A DNA stretch of 64,000 nucleotides, from positions 78,338 to 142,337 of the forward strand of contig NZ_BAKG01000006.1 in assembly GCF_000614065.1 (NCBI RefSeq). The letters are read 5' to 3'. This DNA comes from Prevotella dentasini JCM 15908 (GTDB lineage Bacteria; Bacteroidota; Bacteroidia; Bacteroidales; Bacteroidaceae). Below, in pieces: positions 18,044 through 27,036 of the stretch (within the stretch, counting starts at the first letter, position 1; each line of letters begins with the position of its first letter). Under the pieces are notes generated by a model. The model was not told the origin of the DNA. It saw only the letters and a program-made list of their open reading frames with translations, and did not search any database. Position numbers and translations under genes: made by a program.

Positions 18044-18372
18044 TTTCCGCCGGCCTTCCTGTCCTTGGGAAGGAGACTGGTTTGGCGTGTCTGCTATAGG
18101 CACTCCGTGTTTTCAGGCATGCACTGAAATATTTTTACATCACCTTTTTCCTATACTCGTGTGGAGATAAGGGATGTGCAGTTGTAACATACTGATATAT
18201 AGCGAGTTCCAAAGCCTTGATTTTGCGATGCGAAAATGCCGCTTTCGTAACGTGAAAGTGCCACTTTCATCAAATGAAAGTGGCACTTTGACCGCATGAA
18301 AACGGCATGATGAAGCATAAAATGTGAAATATCTTGACGCTTTCGCCCGTATTCTCGTGCGACGGGTCTTCT
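18044..18372. other. Convergent intergenic stretch holding repeat copy C
   Basis: 329 bp between the acyltransferase and the end of ispG. Apart from the palindromic modules at 18228-18308 I see no gene or clear terminator. Confidence 0.6.
18228..18308. repeat. 22-bp-period palindromic module array, copy C (about 4 modules)
   Basis: Modules related to GAAAGTGCCACTTTCA lie at a regular 22-bp step, the last one truncated. The second and third modules are nearly perfect palindromes. Confidence 0.75.
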
Positions 18373-20280
18373 TTATTCTTCTGTTTTTTGGTCGGCTTTG
18401 ATGAGGGCGAGCAGATGTTCTACCGCCTCGTCTTCGGGAATATTGTGCTCTACGCATACCTTTTTCCGGTACAGGCTCACCTTCTTCGGCCCTGCGCCTA
18501 CGTATCCGTAGTCGGCGTCGGCCATCTCCCCGGGACCGTTGACAATACACCCCATGATGCCGATTTTCAGTCCTGTCATGCCCTTTGTGGCTTCCTTGAT
18601 GCGTGCGATGGTCGTGCGGAGGTCGTAGAGGGTGCGTCCGCAGCCCGGGCAGGAGATGTATTCTGTCTTCACCATGCGGAGCCTGCCTGCCTGCAGAATG
18701 GCAAAGGCAGTCTGCTCTACGTCCTCTTGCGCGAGGTCTCCGTCGTTCATCAGCCACAGGCCGTCCGTCAGGCCGTCCACCATCAGTGCGCCCATGTCGG
18801 CGGCGGCCTCCAGCTGAAACTGCTCCTTGGCGGTGATGGGCGACGGGTGTTGGGTGGCGTTGGAATGTTGATACATTTCTGCGAATACGACCGGGTTCTT
18901 CACGCCTGCCACCATCAGCTGATGGACGAGGGCACGCTGGTCGCCCAAGCGGTTCTGGTGGCTGCTCATGCAGACTACGACCACCTCGGGGTGAGCCTTG
19001 AGACAAGCCAGAAACTCTTCAGAAGGAGTGCCGTACTTCAGCACGAGGAACTTCACGGGAGCGTGGACGGAGCTGATGAACGGCATGCCCGTAACGGGGA
19101 AAATGGGGAATACGTTCTTTTCCGGCAGTCTGTTTTCGGCAGCCAGTGCAGCGTAGGCGTTGAAGTCGAGTATGTATTTCTGCTTCTCTGAGAGCTTTTC
19201 GGGCAATTCTCCCTGCACGTAGATGTAGTCGGGGGTGGGGAGGCCGGGTGACGAAATCTCGTTGGTGAGGTCTTCTGCCCTGCGCGTGGCAATGACTACG
19301 GGTACGTTTTCGCCCCCGATGTTGCCTGCGGCCGTGGTCTTCCGTCGTTCGGGACGGAGGTAGTCGAAGTCTGCCGCCTGCTCGGCAGGGATGAGCAGAT
19401 GGCCCTGACGGCGGCGGATATGCCACGTCAGGTATTTCGCTACGGGAATTTCGCATTCCGGGTCTTCGCTCAGCGATACTCGGATGGTGTCTCCGATTCC
19501 GTCGGCGAGGAGTGCTCCTATTCCCACCGCGCTCTTGATGCGTCCGTCCTCGCCCTCGCCGGCTTCCGTAACGCCCAAATGGAGCGGATAGTGCATGTCC
19601 TCCCTGTCCATCTCTGCGACCAGAAGGCGCACCGAGCGCACCATCACTACGGTGTTGGAGGTCTTGATGGAGATGACGATGTCGCTGAATCCGTGTTTCT
19701 TGAAGATGCGGAGGAACTCCATGCAGCTCTCTACGATGCCTTCGGGAGTATCTCCATAGCGCGACATGATGCGGTCGGAGAGACTTCCGTGGTTCACGCC
19801 GATGCGCACGGCGGTATGGTTCTGCTTGCAGATTTCGATGAACGGGGTCAGCCGGTCTTCTATTTTCCGAAGCTCCCGTGCGTATTCCTCGTCGGTGTAC
19901 TCGAGCATCTTAAATGTCCGTCCCGGGTCTACGTAGTTGCCGGGATTGATGCGCACCTTCTCCGCATAGAGGGCGGCGACGTCCGCCACGTTCGCGTTGA
20001 AGTGTACGTCGGCGCAGAGCGGTGTCGTATAGCCGTCGGCACGGAGCTGCGCATTGATGTTCCTGAGGTTCTCGGCCTCGCGCCTCCCCTGTGTGGTAAG
20101 GCGTACCAGCTCGCCTCCGGCTTCGACAATGCGCTCCGCCTGTGCCACGCTCGCCTCGGTATCGTTGGTGTTTGTCGTCGTCATAGACTGCACCCGGACG
20201 GGATTTTCCCCTCCTATGTCGAGTGCGCCCACGTGAGTTACGGAGGCAGGACGGCGGTTATAGTTGAATAAGTCTGTCAT
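18373..20280 (-). CDS. ispG: 4-hydroxy-3-methylbut-2-en-1-yl diphosphate synthase
   Basis: Penultimate step of the MEP isoprenoid pathway: MEcPP to HMBPP, with a 4Fe-4S cluster. The start MTDLFNYNRRPASVTHVG at 20280 gives 635 residues. This is the long IspG form known from Bacteroidota, Chlamydiae and plants, which has an extra domain of about 250 residues between the TIM barrel (VQSMTTTNTND, LHLGVTEAGEGEDGRIKSAV) and the iron-sulfur domain. Cluster ligands are visible in YISCPGCGRTLYDL and in GIMGCIVNGPGEMADADYG. purE lies upstream on the same strand 86 bp away, so they may share a transcript. The function is secure. Confidence 0.95.
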   Translation of the reverse strand: MTDLFNYNRRPASVTHVGALDIGGENPVRVQSMTTTNTNDTEASVAQAERIVEAGGELVRLTTQGRREAENLRNINAQLRADGYTTPLCADVHFNANVADVAALYAEKVRINPGNYVDPGRTFKMLEYTDEEYARELRKIEDRLTPFIEICKQNHTAVRIGVNHGSLSDRIMSRYGDTPEGIVESCMEFLRIFKKHGFSDIVISIKTSNTVVMVRSVRLLVAEMDREDMHYPLHLGVTEAGEGEDGRIKSAVGIGALLADGIGDTIRVSLSEDPECEIPVAKYLTWHIRRRQGHLLIPAEQAADFDYLRPERRKTTAAGNIGGENVPVVIATRRAEDLTNEISSPGLPTPDYIYVQGELPEKLSEKQKYILDFNAYAALAAENRLPEKNVFPIFPVTGMPFISSVHAPVKFLVLKYGTPSEEFLACLKAHPEVVVVCMSSHQNRLGDQRALVHQLMVAGVKNPVVFAEMYQHSNATQHPSPITAKEQFQLEAAADMGALMVDGLTDGLWLMNDGDLAQEDVEQTAFAILQAGRLRMVKTEYISCPGCGRTLYDLRTTIARIKEATKGMTGLKIGIMGCIVNGPGEMADADYGYVGAGPKKVSLYRKKVCVEHNIPEDEAVEHLLALIKADQKTEE

Positions 20281-20366
20281 TTTCTTTAGTTCAAAAATTC
20301 GCAATCCCTCATTCAAAATCTCAATTCTGAATCTTGAGCCATGAATTTTGGATTACAAGAAAGTTC

Positions 20367-20873
20367 TTAGCACTTGAACCGATAGTCCTTGATGGCAGCC
20401 AGTTCTTGGTTGGCTTTCTCTATCTTCTTGCCGAGCGTAGCCTTCCATGCGTCAACTTTGGCAGCAATGGTATCGTCGCCCAGTGCCATCATCTCGGCTG
20501 CAAGGATAGCCGCATTTTGCGCTCCGTTCACTCCGACGGTCGCAACGGGAATACCGGGAGGCATCTGTATGATGGAAAGCATGGCATCCAGACCGTCAAG
20601 CATCCCCTTGATGGGCACGCCGATAACGGGCAGCGGCGTAGAGGCGGCGATGACTCCGGGCAGTGCGGCAGCCATGCCGGCACCTGCAATAATCACCTTG
20701 ATGCCGCGGCCCTTGGCTTCTTTGGCGAAGGTTTCGACGGCGTCGGGAGTGCGGTGGGCCGAGAGGGCGTTCACTTCGAAAGGAATCTCCTGCTCTTCAA
20801 GCCACTTGCAGGCTTTTTCCATAACGGGCAGGTCGCTGGTCGAGCCCATGATAATGCTTACTAATGGTTTCAT
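20367..20873 (-). CDS. purE: N5-carboxyaminoimidazole ribonucleotide mutase
   Basis: A 168-residue class I PurE that converts N5-CAIR to CAIR in purine synthesis. The family opening [14 protein letters not shown] is present, as are SAHRTPD with the catalytic His and [13 protein letters not shown] and PLPVIGVP of the substrate pocket. Length and motifs are standard. It lies between a PAP2 phosphatase gene and ispG on the same strand, with short gaps on both sides. Confidence 0.95.
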   Translation of the reverse strand: MKPLVSIIMGSTSDLPVMEKACKWLEEQEIPFEVNALSAHRTPDAVETFAKEAKGRGIKVIIAGAGMAAALPGVIAASTPLPVIGVPIKGMLDGLDAMLSIIQMPPGIPVATVGVNGAQNAAILAAEMMALGDDTIAAKVDAWKATLGKKIEKANQELAAIKDYRFKC

Positions 20874-20940
20874 AATTATTCTGTTTTTGGGAGTTGGCTG
20901 TGGGACGATGGGTGGTTGCGGATGCCGAAGGGTAAGAATG

Positions 20941-21557
20941 TCATATCAGCAGGATGGTGATGAAAGAGCTGACAATGCCGAGAAACAGTCCGCAAGAGAC
21001 TTGCTCGAGCGAATGTTGCCGCAGGATGATGCGGCTGGAGCCTACGATTCCCGACAGGATGGTGGTCAGGAAAATCCACCATACGGGGTTGAAGCTGAGC
21101 AGCATCGAAAAGGCGACAAGGCTGCCGAGTACTCCTCCGATGGCCGCTGTGTGGGTAGAAATCTTCCACCATACGTTGATGATGGCGCAAAGCACCTGAA
21201 TGACGAGGGCAACCATCAGTATTGACGTAATCAGATGGGGCAGGTGGAGCACGTTCATGATGTAGAAGCACGTGAAGTAACAGACAATGGAGATGATATA
21301 GGGTATCATCCGCCGTTCCTTCTGTCCGAGCTGAACGGGTGTCCATCCGTGATACTGCCGGTAGATGTGGATGAGAAGCGTCGGGATAAGGACGGTAAAG
21401 AGATATACCAACAGCACCAGCGACAGCTTTGCCTGCCATGGGTACGTGCTGAGATAGCTGAAGATGAATATCGCCAGCAACCCTACGACGGCAGGTAGAA
21501 GGGTGTCAGCAGCATGCTGATGACCCGTGCGGTGAGTATGATGTTCTTTTCTGTCAT
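20941..21557 (-). CDS. PAP2-family membrane phosphatase (one deletion)
   Basis: Start [20 protein letters not shown] at 21557. The frame breaks at about 21489; restoring one C on the plus strand gives [16 protein letters not shown] and about 205 residues. Several membrane helices are visible. The region [14 protein letters not shown] carries the Ser-Thr-His of PAP2 motif 2, and [15 protein letters not shown] carries the Arg and His of motif 3. Family members remove phosphate from lipid phosphates or undecaprenyl pyrophosphate on the periplasmic side. It lies between rpoN and purE; the substrate is not deducible. Confidence 0.75.
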
Positions 21558-21669
21558 CTGGTTGTTGGTTGCCGGTTGCCGGATGCTGACGGGCCGGGGC
21601 GGTGGATGTTGCTGATTGCGTATGGCGGAAGGGCAAACTCTCATCACCTATTACCCGTTACCGGCCCAT

Positions 21670-23180
21670 CTATTCCCTGCGCAGCCGTGCTACGGGGAGG
21701 TTCATCTGTTCGCGATATTTGGCTACTGTCCGGCGCGCTATGGGAAATCCCTTCTCTTTCATCACCTTGGCGAGAGCCTCGTCGCTGAGCGGCCGCTGCT
21801 TGTCCTCTCCGGCAATGACCTCCTTGAGGGCCATCTTTATCTTGCGTGTGGAAAGCTCCTCGCCGTCCCCGGTGGTATAGCTGTCGGTGAAGAAGAACCG
21901 AAGGGGGAACGTGCCCCACCGGGTTTGCGCATACTTGATGTTGCTGACGCGCGATATAGTCGATATGTCCAGTCCCGTGCGGTCGGCAATGTCCTTGAGA
22001 ATCATCGGCTTCAGGTCCGCCTCGTCGCCGTCCTGAAAGAACTTGTGCTGTATGTCGATGATGGCTTTCATTGTTGTTTGGAGCGTCATTCGGCGTTGCC
22101 TGATGGCCTCTATGAAGCCTTGCGCCTTCTCCACCTTCTCCTTGGCATAGAGCAGAGCCTCCTTCGCCTGTCGGGTCATTCCGTTTTTGTTCTCCTTATA
22201 GGCTGCCACCATCTCGTTGAAAGCCTGCGAAACGTGCAGTTCGGGCAGGTTCCCTTGGTTGAGGGTGAATGTTACCGTCCCGTCGTCTTCGGTATCGACA
22301 ATGAAGTCGGGCGTTATCTGCTGTATATTGCGTCCCTGCGTCTCGCCCATCGACGACCCCGGCTTCGGGTTCAGCTTGCGAATCTCGTGCTGAAGGGCCT
22401 CTGTCTGAATGTCGTTGAGGCCGAGGGAAGCCTGTATCTTGTCCCACCGCTTCTTCGTGAAAGCCTCGAAATAGTCGGAAAGGATGGTGCGCAGATACCT
22501 GTAAACGCTGCTATTGCCGTCCCACTCTCCGTTTTCCACCTTGCGGTCTACCTGCAACAGCAGGCACTCCTGCAGGGAACGGGCACCGATGCCTGCCGGG
22601 TCGAAGTCCTGAAGAATCAGCAGAACCTCCTCCAGTTCGCCCTCTGTGCAGTCCAGATTGTGATAGATGGCAAGCTCGTCGCTGATACTTTCGAGGCTCT
22701 TACGGAGGAGTCCGTCGTCGTCGAGGCTCCCTATGATATACTCAATGATGCTCCTCTGCCGTTCGGTCAGCTCGCGTTCGCCCACCTGCTCGTTGAGCTT
22801 GTCGATGAACGAGGTCGTATCGCCATAGACCATCTCCTCGTAGTCGGCATTGTTCCGCTGCTGCCGGCTGTCGAAGGTAGCAGGTCGTCGTCCGACCGCA
22901 TCCGTTCGAGAGCCGTGTCGAGGGCATCCTGCCGCTCTTCGCGCTCCTGTTGCAGGTCGAAGTCGTCGCCGTTGCCGTCCGTGCTGTCGGTATGTTCTGT
23001 CTCGCCTGCCTCGCTGCCGCCCATTTCGAGGGCAGGATTGTCGTCGAGTTCGGCGTTGACGCTCTCTTCAAGTTCGGTCAGCGGCATCTCCAACAGCTTC
23101 ACCAGCAGTATCTGCTGATGGGAGAGACGCTGTACGAGCTTCTGTTTCTGTTGCTGAATCTGTATTTGTCCTTGTGCCAT
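21670..23180 (-). CDS. rpoN: RNA polymerase sigma-54 factor (one deletion)
   Basis: Activator-dependent sigma factor. The Gln-rich region I (MAQGQIQIQQQKQKLVQRLS) is followed by the acidic region II, the core-binding domain (SLQECLLLQ, FDPAGIGARS), the HTH region (ISTISRVSNIKYAQTRWG) and the C-terminal RpoN box ARRTVAKYR. The frame breaks at about 22853. Restoring one T on the plus strand gives SGNNADYEEMVYGDTTSF and about 503 residues. A TACTTTTG -7 box lies on the minus strand just upstream (23201-23208). No sigma-54 activator gene is in the window. Confidence 0.93.
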
Positions 23181-23200
23181 TCTGACCTGAATTACGTTTG

Positions 23201-23208
23201 CAAAAGTA
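23201..23208 (-). promoter_or_regulatory. -7 box upstream of rpoN
   Basis: CAAAAGTA reads TACTTTTG on the minus strand, 20 nt before the rpoN start. No strong -33 element was found. Confidence 0.45.
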
Positions 23209-23319
23209 ATAAAAAACTAATAGATACGATACTGTTGCCAAGACTTTTTCACCCTTGTGCGAGTTTATGGCAGAATACGGAGACAAACGGCCCGTCAGTC
23301 CGATCCGTCCGGCTTTCTG

Positions 23320-23349
23320 CGGGCGGACGGGGCATCTGCCCCTGCGGGA
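23320..23349. repeat. GGGGCATCTGCCCC hairpin repeat, copy 1
   Basis: The core GCGGAC, then GGGGCATCTGCCCCTGCGG, is shared with copies near 31882 and 39795. The central part is itself a 6-bp stem with a 2-nt loop. Confidence 0.5.
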
Positions 23350-23402
23350 TGGGCGGCGGATTTTTATCGCCCTGTGAGATAAGCAGATAGCCGTGGCTTC
23401 CG

Positions 23403-24050
23403 CTACCTGAAGTAGTCGCGCAATTGGGCTGCCAAGGCCGAAAGTTTCCCGGGTTCGCCGTTTCCGTACCGTTCCCAGACTTCCTGACAGGGCAGGAGGA
23501 GCGGCGAGACGATGAACTCGTTGCGGTTCAGGTAGGGGTCGCAGAGCTGGAAGATGTCCATGATTCCGACTATCTTTCCGGCCCGAATCTTCAGCAGCCG
23601 GGCCAGTTCCTGCACCTCGGGTGTCTCCTCTGCCATCGTGATGGGCGTCAGCCGGAAGTACAGGTCGAGTATCATAATGAGCATGACTGGCTTCAGTTCC
23701 CTGTCTTGTTCCAAGGGCAGGAAGTCGCGCTCGAAGGTTTCCCTGACGGCAACTCCCTCGTAGAACGCTGCCGGCTGCCCGAATCCCGTCATCGACCGCA
23801 GCCGCTTCACGTCCTTGGCGAGCTTCTTCGGGTTTCCGGCATAGGTGTCCCGGATAAGCCGAAGGACGGGCGTCTCGCACTGTCGTAGGCGGAACATCTG
23901 TTCGTAGAGGCTTTGGGGCGGAATATGGAGTTCGAGGCTGAGGTCGACCAGCGCACGGGAGTAGGGTGGTTTCAGTCCTTCCGGCTTCTTCATGTAGAGC
24001 TGAAGCAGGAGCAGCCAGTATTCGTCGGACCATAGGGGATGTGTTGCCAT
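23403..24050 (-). CDS. Unrecognised cytoplasmic protein, Bacteroidota-type
   Basis: A 215-residue soluble protein; I do not recognise its function. The start MATHPLWSDEYWLLLLQLYM at 24050 is chosen because a promoter (24083-24114) lies just upstream and would be inside a longer version. No signal peptide or membrane helix is seen. It is mostly helical, with an N-terminal segment (SRALVDLSLELHIPPQSLYEQMFRLR) that could be a winged-helix or HTH-like fold, and LRSMTGFG further on. No catalytic motif is evident. It lies downstream of the sirtuin gene, separated by palindromic repeat copy D. Confidence 0.7.
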   Translation of the reverse strand: MATHPLWSDEYWLLLLQLYMKKPEGLKPPYSRALVDLSLELHIPPQSLYEQMFRLRQCETPVLRLIRDTYAGNPKKLAKDVKRLRSMTGFGQPAAFYEGVAVRETFERDFLPLEQDRELKPVMLIMILDLYFRLTPITMAEETPEVQELARLLKIRAGKIVGIMDIFQLCDPYLNRNEFIVSPLLLPCQEVWERYGNGEPGKLSALAAQLRDYFR

Positions 24051-24082
24051 AAGCAGGAAAGGATGTCTTGGTTTCGTTATGG

Positions 24083-24114
24083 CAAAGATACCTCTTTTCC
24101 AAGTAATTGCCAAA
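24083..24114 (-). promoter_or_regulatory. Promoter of the unknown minus-strand gene
   Basis: On the minus strand TTTG (24111-24114), a 20-bp spacer and TATCTTTG (24083-24090) precede the ATG by about 32 nt. Confidence 0.7.
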
Positions 24115-24338
24115 TAAAAGGCAGACTATCTGTGAGGTGGGGGCACGACAGGCCGGAGGGCCGGGGGGGAAGCCGTTGCGGCACGTGTCTTTCATGGTGT
24201 CGGAGGGAAGAATATGCCCTTCCGTATCGCTTCACGGGCATGGAAATCCTGCCTTACGGGACATGCGGCAGGTATGGCCTTTTGCAGAGAAAAAGGCGTC
24301 TTGTAAGGTTCAGTATATCAGTCAGTTGCAGAGGTGTT

Positions 24339-24393
24339 GCGAAAGTGCCCGTTTCGCATGGTCAAAACGGCACTTTGACACAGCGAAACGGGC
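24339..24393. repeat. 22-bp-period palindromic module array, copy D (3 modules)
   Basis: Modules CGAAAGTGCCCGTTTCG, CAAAACGGCACTTTGA and a shortened third, with spacers CATGGT and CACAG. Confidence 0.72.
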
Positions 24394-24462
24394 TTGTTCG
24401 TTTTGCCGGACGGGCTTTCCGGCCTTTCGGCTATGCCGTAATCCTCTTGCCGGGGCAGTCCC

Positions 24463-25158
24463 CTACCCTATCAGTCCGCACAGCGTTCTCATGCCTTCGC
24501 TCGCCCCTTTCTTTATATGCGTAACGTTCCCGATTCCTCCCGAGGCCACGTCGTCCGGGTCAATCAGGTAGACGGGCGTGCCGCGACGGACATACTGCAC
24601 CAGTCCGGCAGCCGGATAGACATTCAGCGAAGTACCCACGATGACGAAGATGTCGGCCTTCTGTGCCTCGGCAATCGCCGGCTCCATCATAGGGACAGCC
24701 TCGCCGAAGAACACTATGAACGGGCGGAGCAGGCTGCCGTCGCCGGCCTGTGTGCCGGGAACGACCTCGCAGCGTTCCGGCGTCAGCTCCTCAATGTATC
24801 GGGAGTCGTAGGGCTCTCTGCTCGAACATACCTTCGTGAGCTCGCCATGCAGGTGGATGACGTGCCGTGAACCTGCCTTCTCGTGCAGGTTGTCGACGTT
24901 CTGGGTGATGACCGTAACGTCGTAGCGGTCTTCGAGCGTCCGGATGAGGCGGTGCCCCTCGTTCGGCCCGGCATCGTAGAGCTTCTTTCGGAGCATGTTG
25001 TAGAAGTTGGTGACGAGCGTAGGGTCGGCTTCCCATCCCTGATGCGACGCTACCTGCTCCACGGGGTAGTTCTCCCACAGCCCGTCGTTGCCGCGGAAGG
25101 TCTTGAATCCACTCTCTACCGACATGCCGGCACCTGTCAGGAATACGATTTTCTTCAT
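24463..25158 (-). CDS. cobB: Sirtuin-type NAD-dependent protein deacylase
   Basis: A 231-residue class III sirtuin. It has the NAD-binding FLTGAGMSVESGFKTFR, VITQNVDNLHEKAGS, the catalytic His in HVIHLHGEL, and VGTSLNVYPAAGLV. The start is the Met of MKKIVFLTGAGMS. In place of the zinc-binding Cys-x2-Cys pairs I see CSSREPYDSRYIEEL, so the structural zinc site looks reduced, as in many Bacteroidota sirtuins. The enzyme removes acyl groups from protein lysines in the cytoplasm. Its motif order and size are otherwise those of CobB. Confidence 0.9.
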   Translation of the reverse strand: MKKIVFLTGAGMSVESGFKTFRGNDGLWENYPVEQVASHQGWEADPTLVTNFYNMLRKKLYDAGPNEGHRLIRTLEDRYDVTVITQNVDNLHEKAGSRHVIHLHGELTKVCSSREPYDSRYIEELTPERCEVVPGTQAGDGSLLRPFIVFFGEAVPMMEPAIAEAQKADIFVIVGTSLNVYPAAGLVQYVRRGTPVYLIDPDDVASGGIGNVTHIKKGASEGMRTLCGLIG

Positions 25159-25297
25159 AGTTCTGCTGTTTTTAGTCAGGGGAGCCGTCCGGCAGGCTGG
25201 CTGTCCCGTTTGGGGCGGCAAGCCGTATGCAGCTGCAAAGGCCGTTGGGTTCTCCCGTTGGTTCTCCTCTACAAATTTAGTTATTTTAATTAGATTA

Positions 25298-25330
25298 TTG
25301 CCCTACTATGTTGTAAAAATAGTATCTTTG
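25298..25330 (+). promoter_or_regulatory. Promoter of the FKBP cluster
   Basis: TATCTTTG at 25323-25330 with ATTG 21 bp upstream. The ATG follows 33 nt later. Confidence 0.55.
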
Positions 25331-25362
25331 CACATTATTTTATTATAAAAGCAACGATAGAA

Positions 25363-25967
25363 ATGGACAAATTAAGCTATGCACTGGGCATCGGTATCGG
25401 TTCCCAACTCGCCGGGATGGGCGCAAGCGAACTGAATATAGATGACTTCGCACAGGCTATCAAGGACGTTGTCTCCGGCAACAAGCTGCAGGTAGACCAC
25501 AATGAGGCTCAGACGCTTGTCAACAACTTCTTTGCCGAACAGGAGCCAAGCAGCAGGCAGCTGCGGCCGAGGCAGGCAAGGCTGCCAAGCAGGCAGGCGA
25601 GGAGTTTCTCGCAGCCAATGCGAAGAACGAAGGGGTCGTTACGCTGCCGTCAGGCTTGCAGTATCAGGTACTGAAGGAAGGCAACGGCAAGAAGCCAAAG
25701 GCTACCGACCAAGTCAAGTGCCACTACGAGGGTACGCTGATAGACGGTACCAAGTTCGACAGCTCCTACGACCGGGGGCAGGCAGCGACGTTCGGGCTGA
25801 ATCAGGTCATTGCGGGCTGGACCGAAGGCGTACAGCTGATGCAGGAAGGCGCGAAATACCGCTTCTTCATCCCTTACAATCTGGCCTATGGCGAGCGTGG
25901 TGCAGGTGCTTCCATCCCCCCGTTTGCAGCTCTCGTCTTCGATGTAGAGCTGATAGAGGTTGTGTGA
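25363..25967 (+). CDS. FKBP-type peptidyl-prolyl isomerase, cytoplasmic (one deletion)
   Basis: About 201 residues. A helical dimerisation domain (MDKLSYALGIGIGSQLAGMG, as in FkpA/FklB) is joined by an Ala/Lys-rich linker to an FKBP domain (VKCHYEGTLIDGTKFDSSYD, then VIAGWTEGVQLMQEG and IPYNLAYGERGAGASIPPFA). The frame breaks at about 25545; restoring one G (GAGGCC) gives EAKQQAAAAEAGKAAKQAG. There is no signal peptide, so unlike its two downstream paralogues it should act in the cytoplasm as a foldase. It is first of three tandem FKBPs behind a promoter. Confidence 0.9.
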
Positions 25968-26034
25968 TTCCCTCTTTCGGAAGGGCTTTGGAAAGCTCCA
26001 TTCAGTCAATAGTATATAACAAACACAACATAAA

Positions 26035-26945
26035 ATGAAGAAAATTTCAATCTTAGCCGCTATGCTATCGCCACGGCAACATTCACATCTTGTGGCAACT
26101 CTTCAGCTCCGAAGGAAGAGCTGAAGTCCGACATCGACTCTCTGAGCTATGCTTTCGGCATTGATCAGGGTCAGAACGTAAAGCAGTATCTTCAGCAGAT
26201 GGACATTGACACGGCCTATATCGACGAGTTTGTCAAGGGCATGAACGATGGCGCGAAGAACGTAGACGACAAGAAGAAAGCGGCATACAATGCCGGTATC
26301 GGTGTGGGCATGCAGATGAACATGGTTATCAAGAACCAAATCAACCGTCAGATATTCGGCGAAGACTCTACGAAGACCATCTCGCTGAACAACTTCATCG
26401 CAGGTTTCGCTGCCAGCGCAAAGGGCAAGGGGCAGAAGATGACCGTAGAGCAGGCACGTTCGGTAGAGCAGGCGACCTCGAAAGCCATTCAGGCCAAGGC
26501 TGCCGAGAAGACCTACGGAGCCAACAAGAAGAAGAGCGACGCCTTCATGGTAGCCAATGCCAAGAAGGCAGACGTAAAGAAGCTCGGCAAGGGCGTGCAG
26601 TATAAGGAACTCAAGAAAGGCACGGGTGCACTTCCGAAGGCTTCTGACATCGTGAAAATCAGCTATGTAGGCAAGACCCTTGACGGAAAGGTATTCGACA
26701 AGAACGACGCTGCAAGAATGCCGGTAGGCGGTGTTATCGAAGGCTTCACCGAGGCCCTGACCCACATGCCTGTAGGCTCGAAGTGGGAAATCTACATCCC
26801 TTACTCCGCAGGTTATGGTGCTCAGGAACCCAATCCGGCCATCAAGCCGTTCTCTACCCTCGTCTTCACCGTTGAGTTGCTCTCTATCGAGAAGACCCCG
26901 GAGGCTGCTCCGAAGTCTGAACCAGACGCACAGCATAAGCATTAA
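26035..26945 (+). CDS. FKBP-type peptidyl-prolyl isomerase, lipoprotein (one deletion)
   Basis: Restoring one G at about 26064 (ATGGCT) gives MKKISILAAMAIATATFTSC, a lipoprotein signal with the lipobox Cys at residue 20. The mature protein has the FkpA/FklB helical domain (DIDSLSYAFGIDQGQNVKQY) and an FKBP domain (VKISYVGKTLDGKVFDKN, VIEGFTEALTHMPVGSKWEI, YIPYSAGYG). The total is about 303 residues. The usual YGERGAG loop is replaced by YGAQEPNPAIKPF, which may change substrate range. It probably sits in the periplasm, anchored to a membrane. It lies 67 bp after the cytoplasmic paralogue. Confidence 0.88.
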
Positions 26946-27036
26946 AGATATATCAGTAGGAGGAACAAGGTCGGATATTCGTGTCCGGCCTTGATTATAT
27001 CCTCCTTGTCATAGCTTAAACATCATCAGAAAGGAT

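Larger units (their letters stand above)
24051..24462. other. Intergenic stretch with promoter and repeat copy D
   Basis: 412 bp between two minus-strand genes. It holds the promoter of the unknown gene (24083-24114) and the palindromic array at 24339-24393. Nothing else was recognised. Confidence 0.6.
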
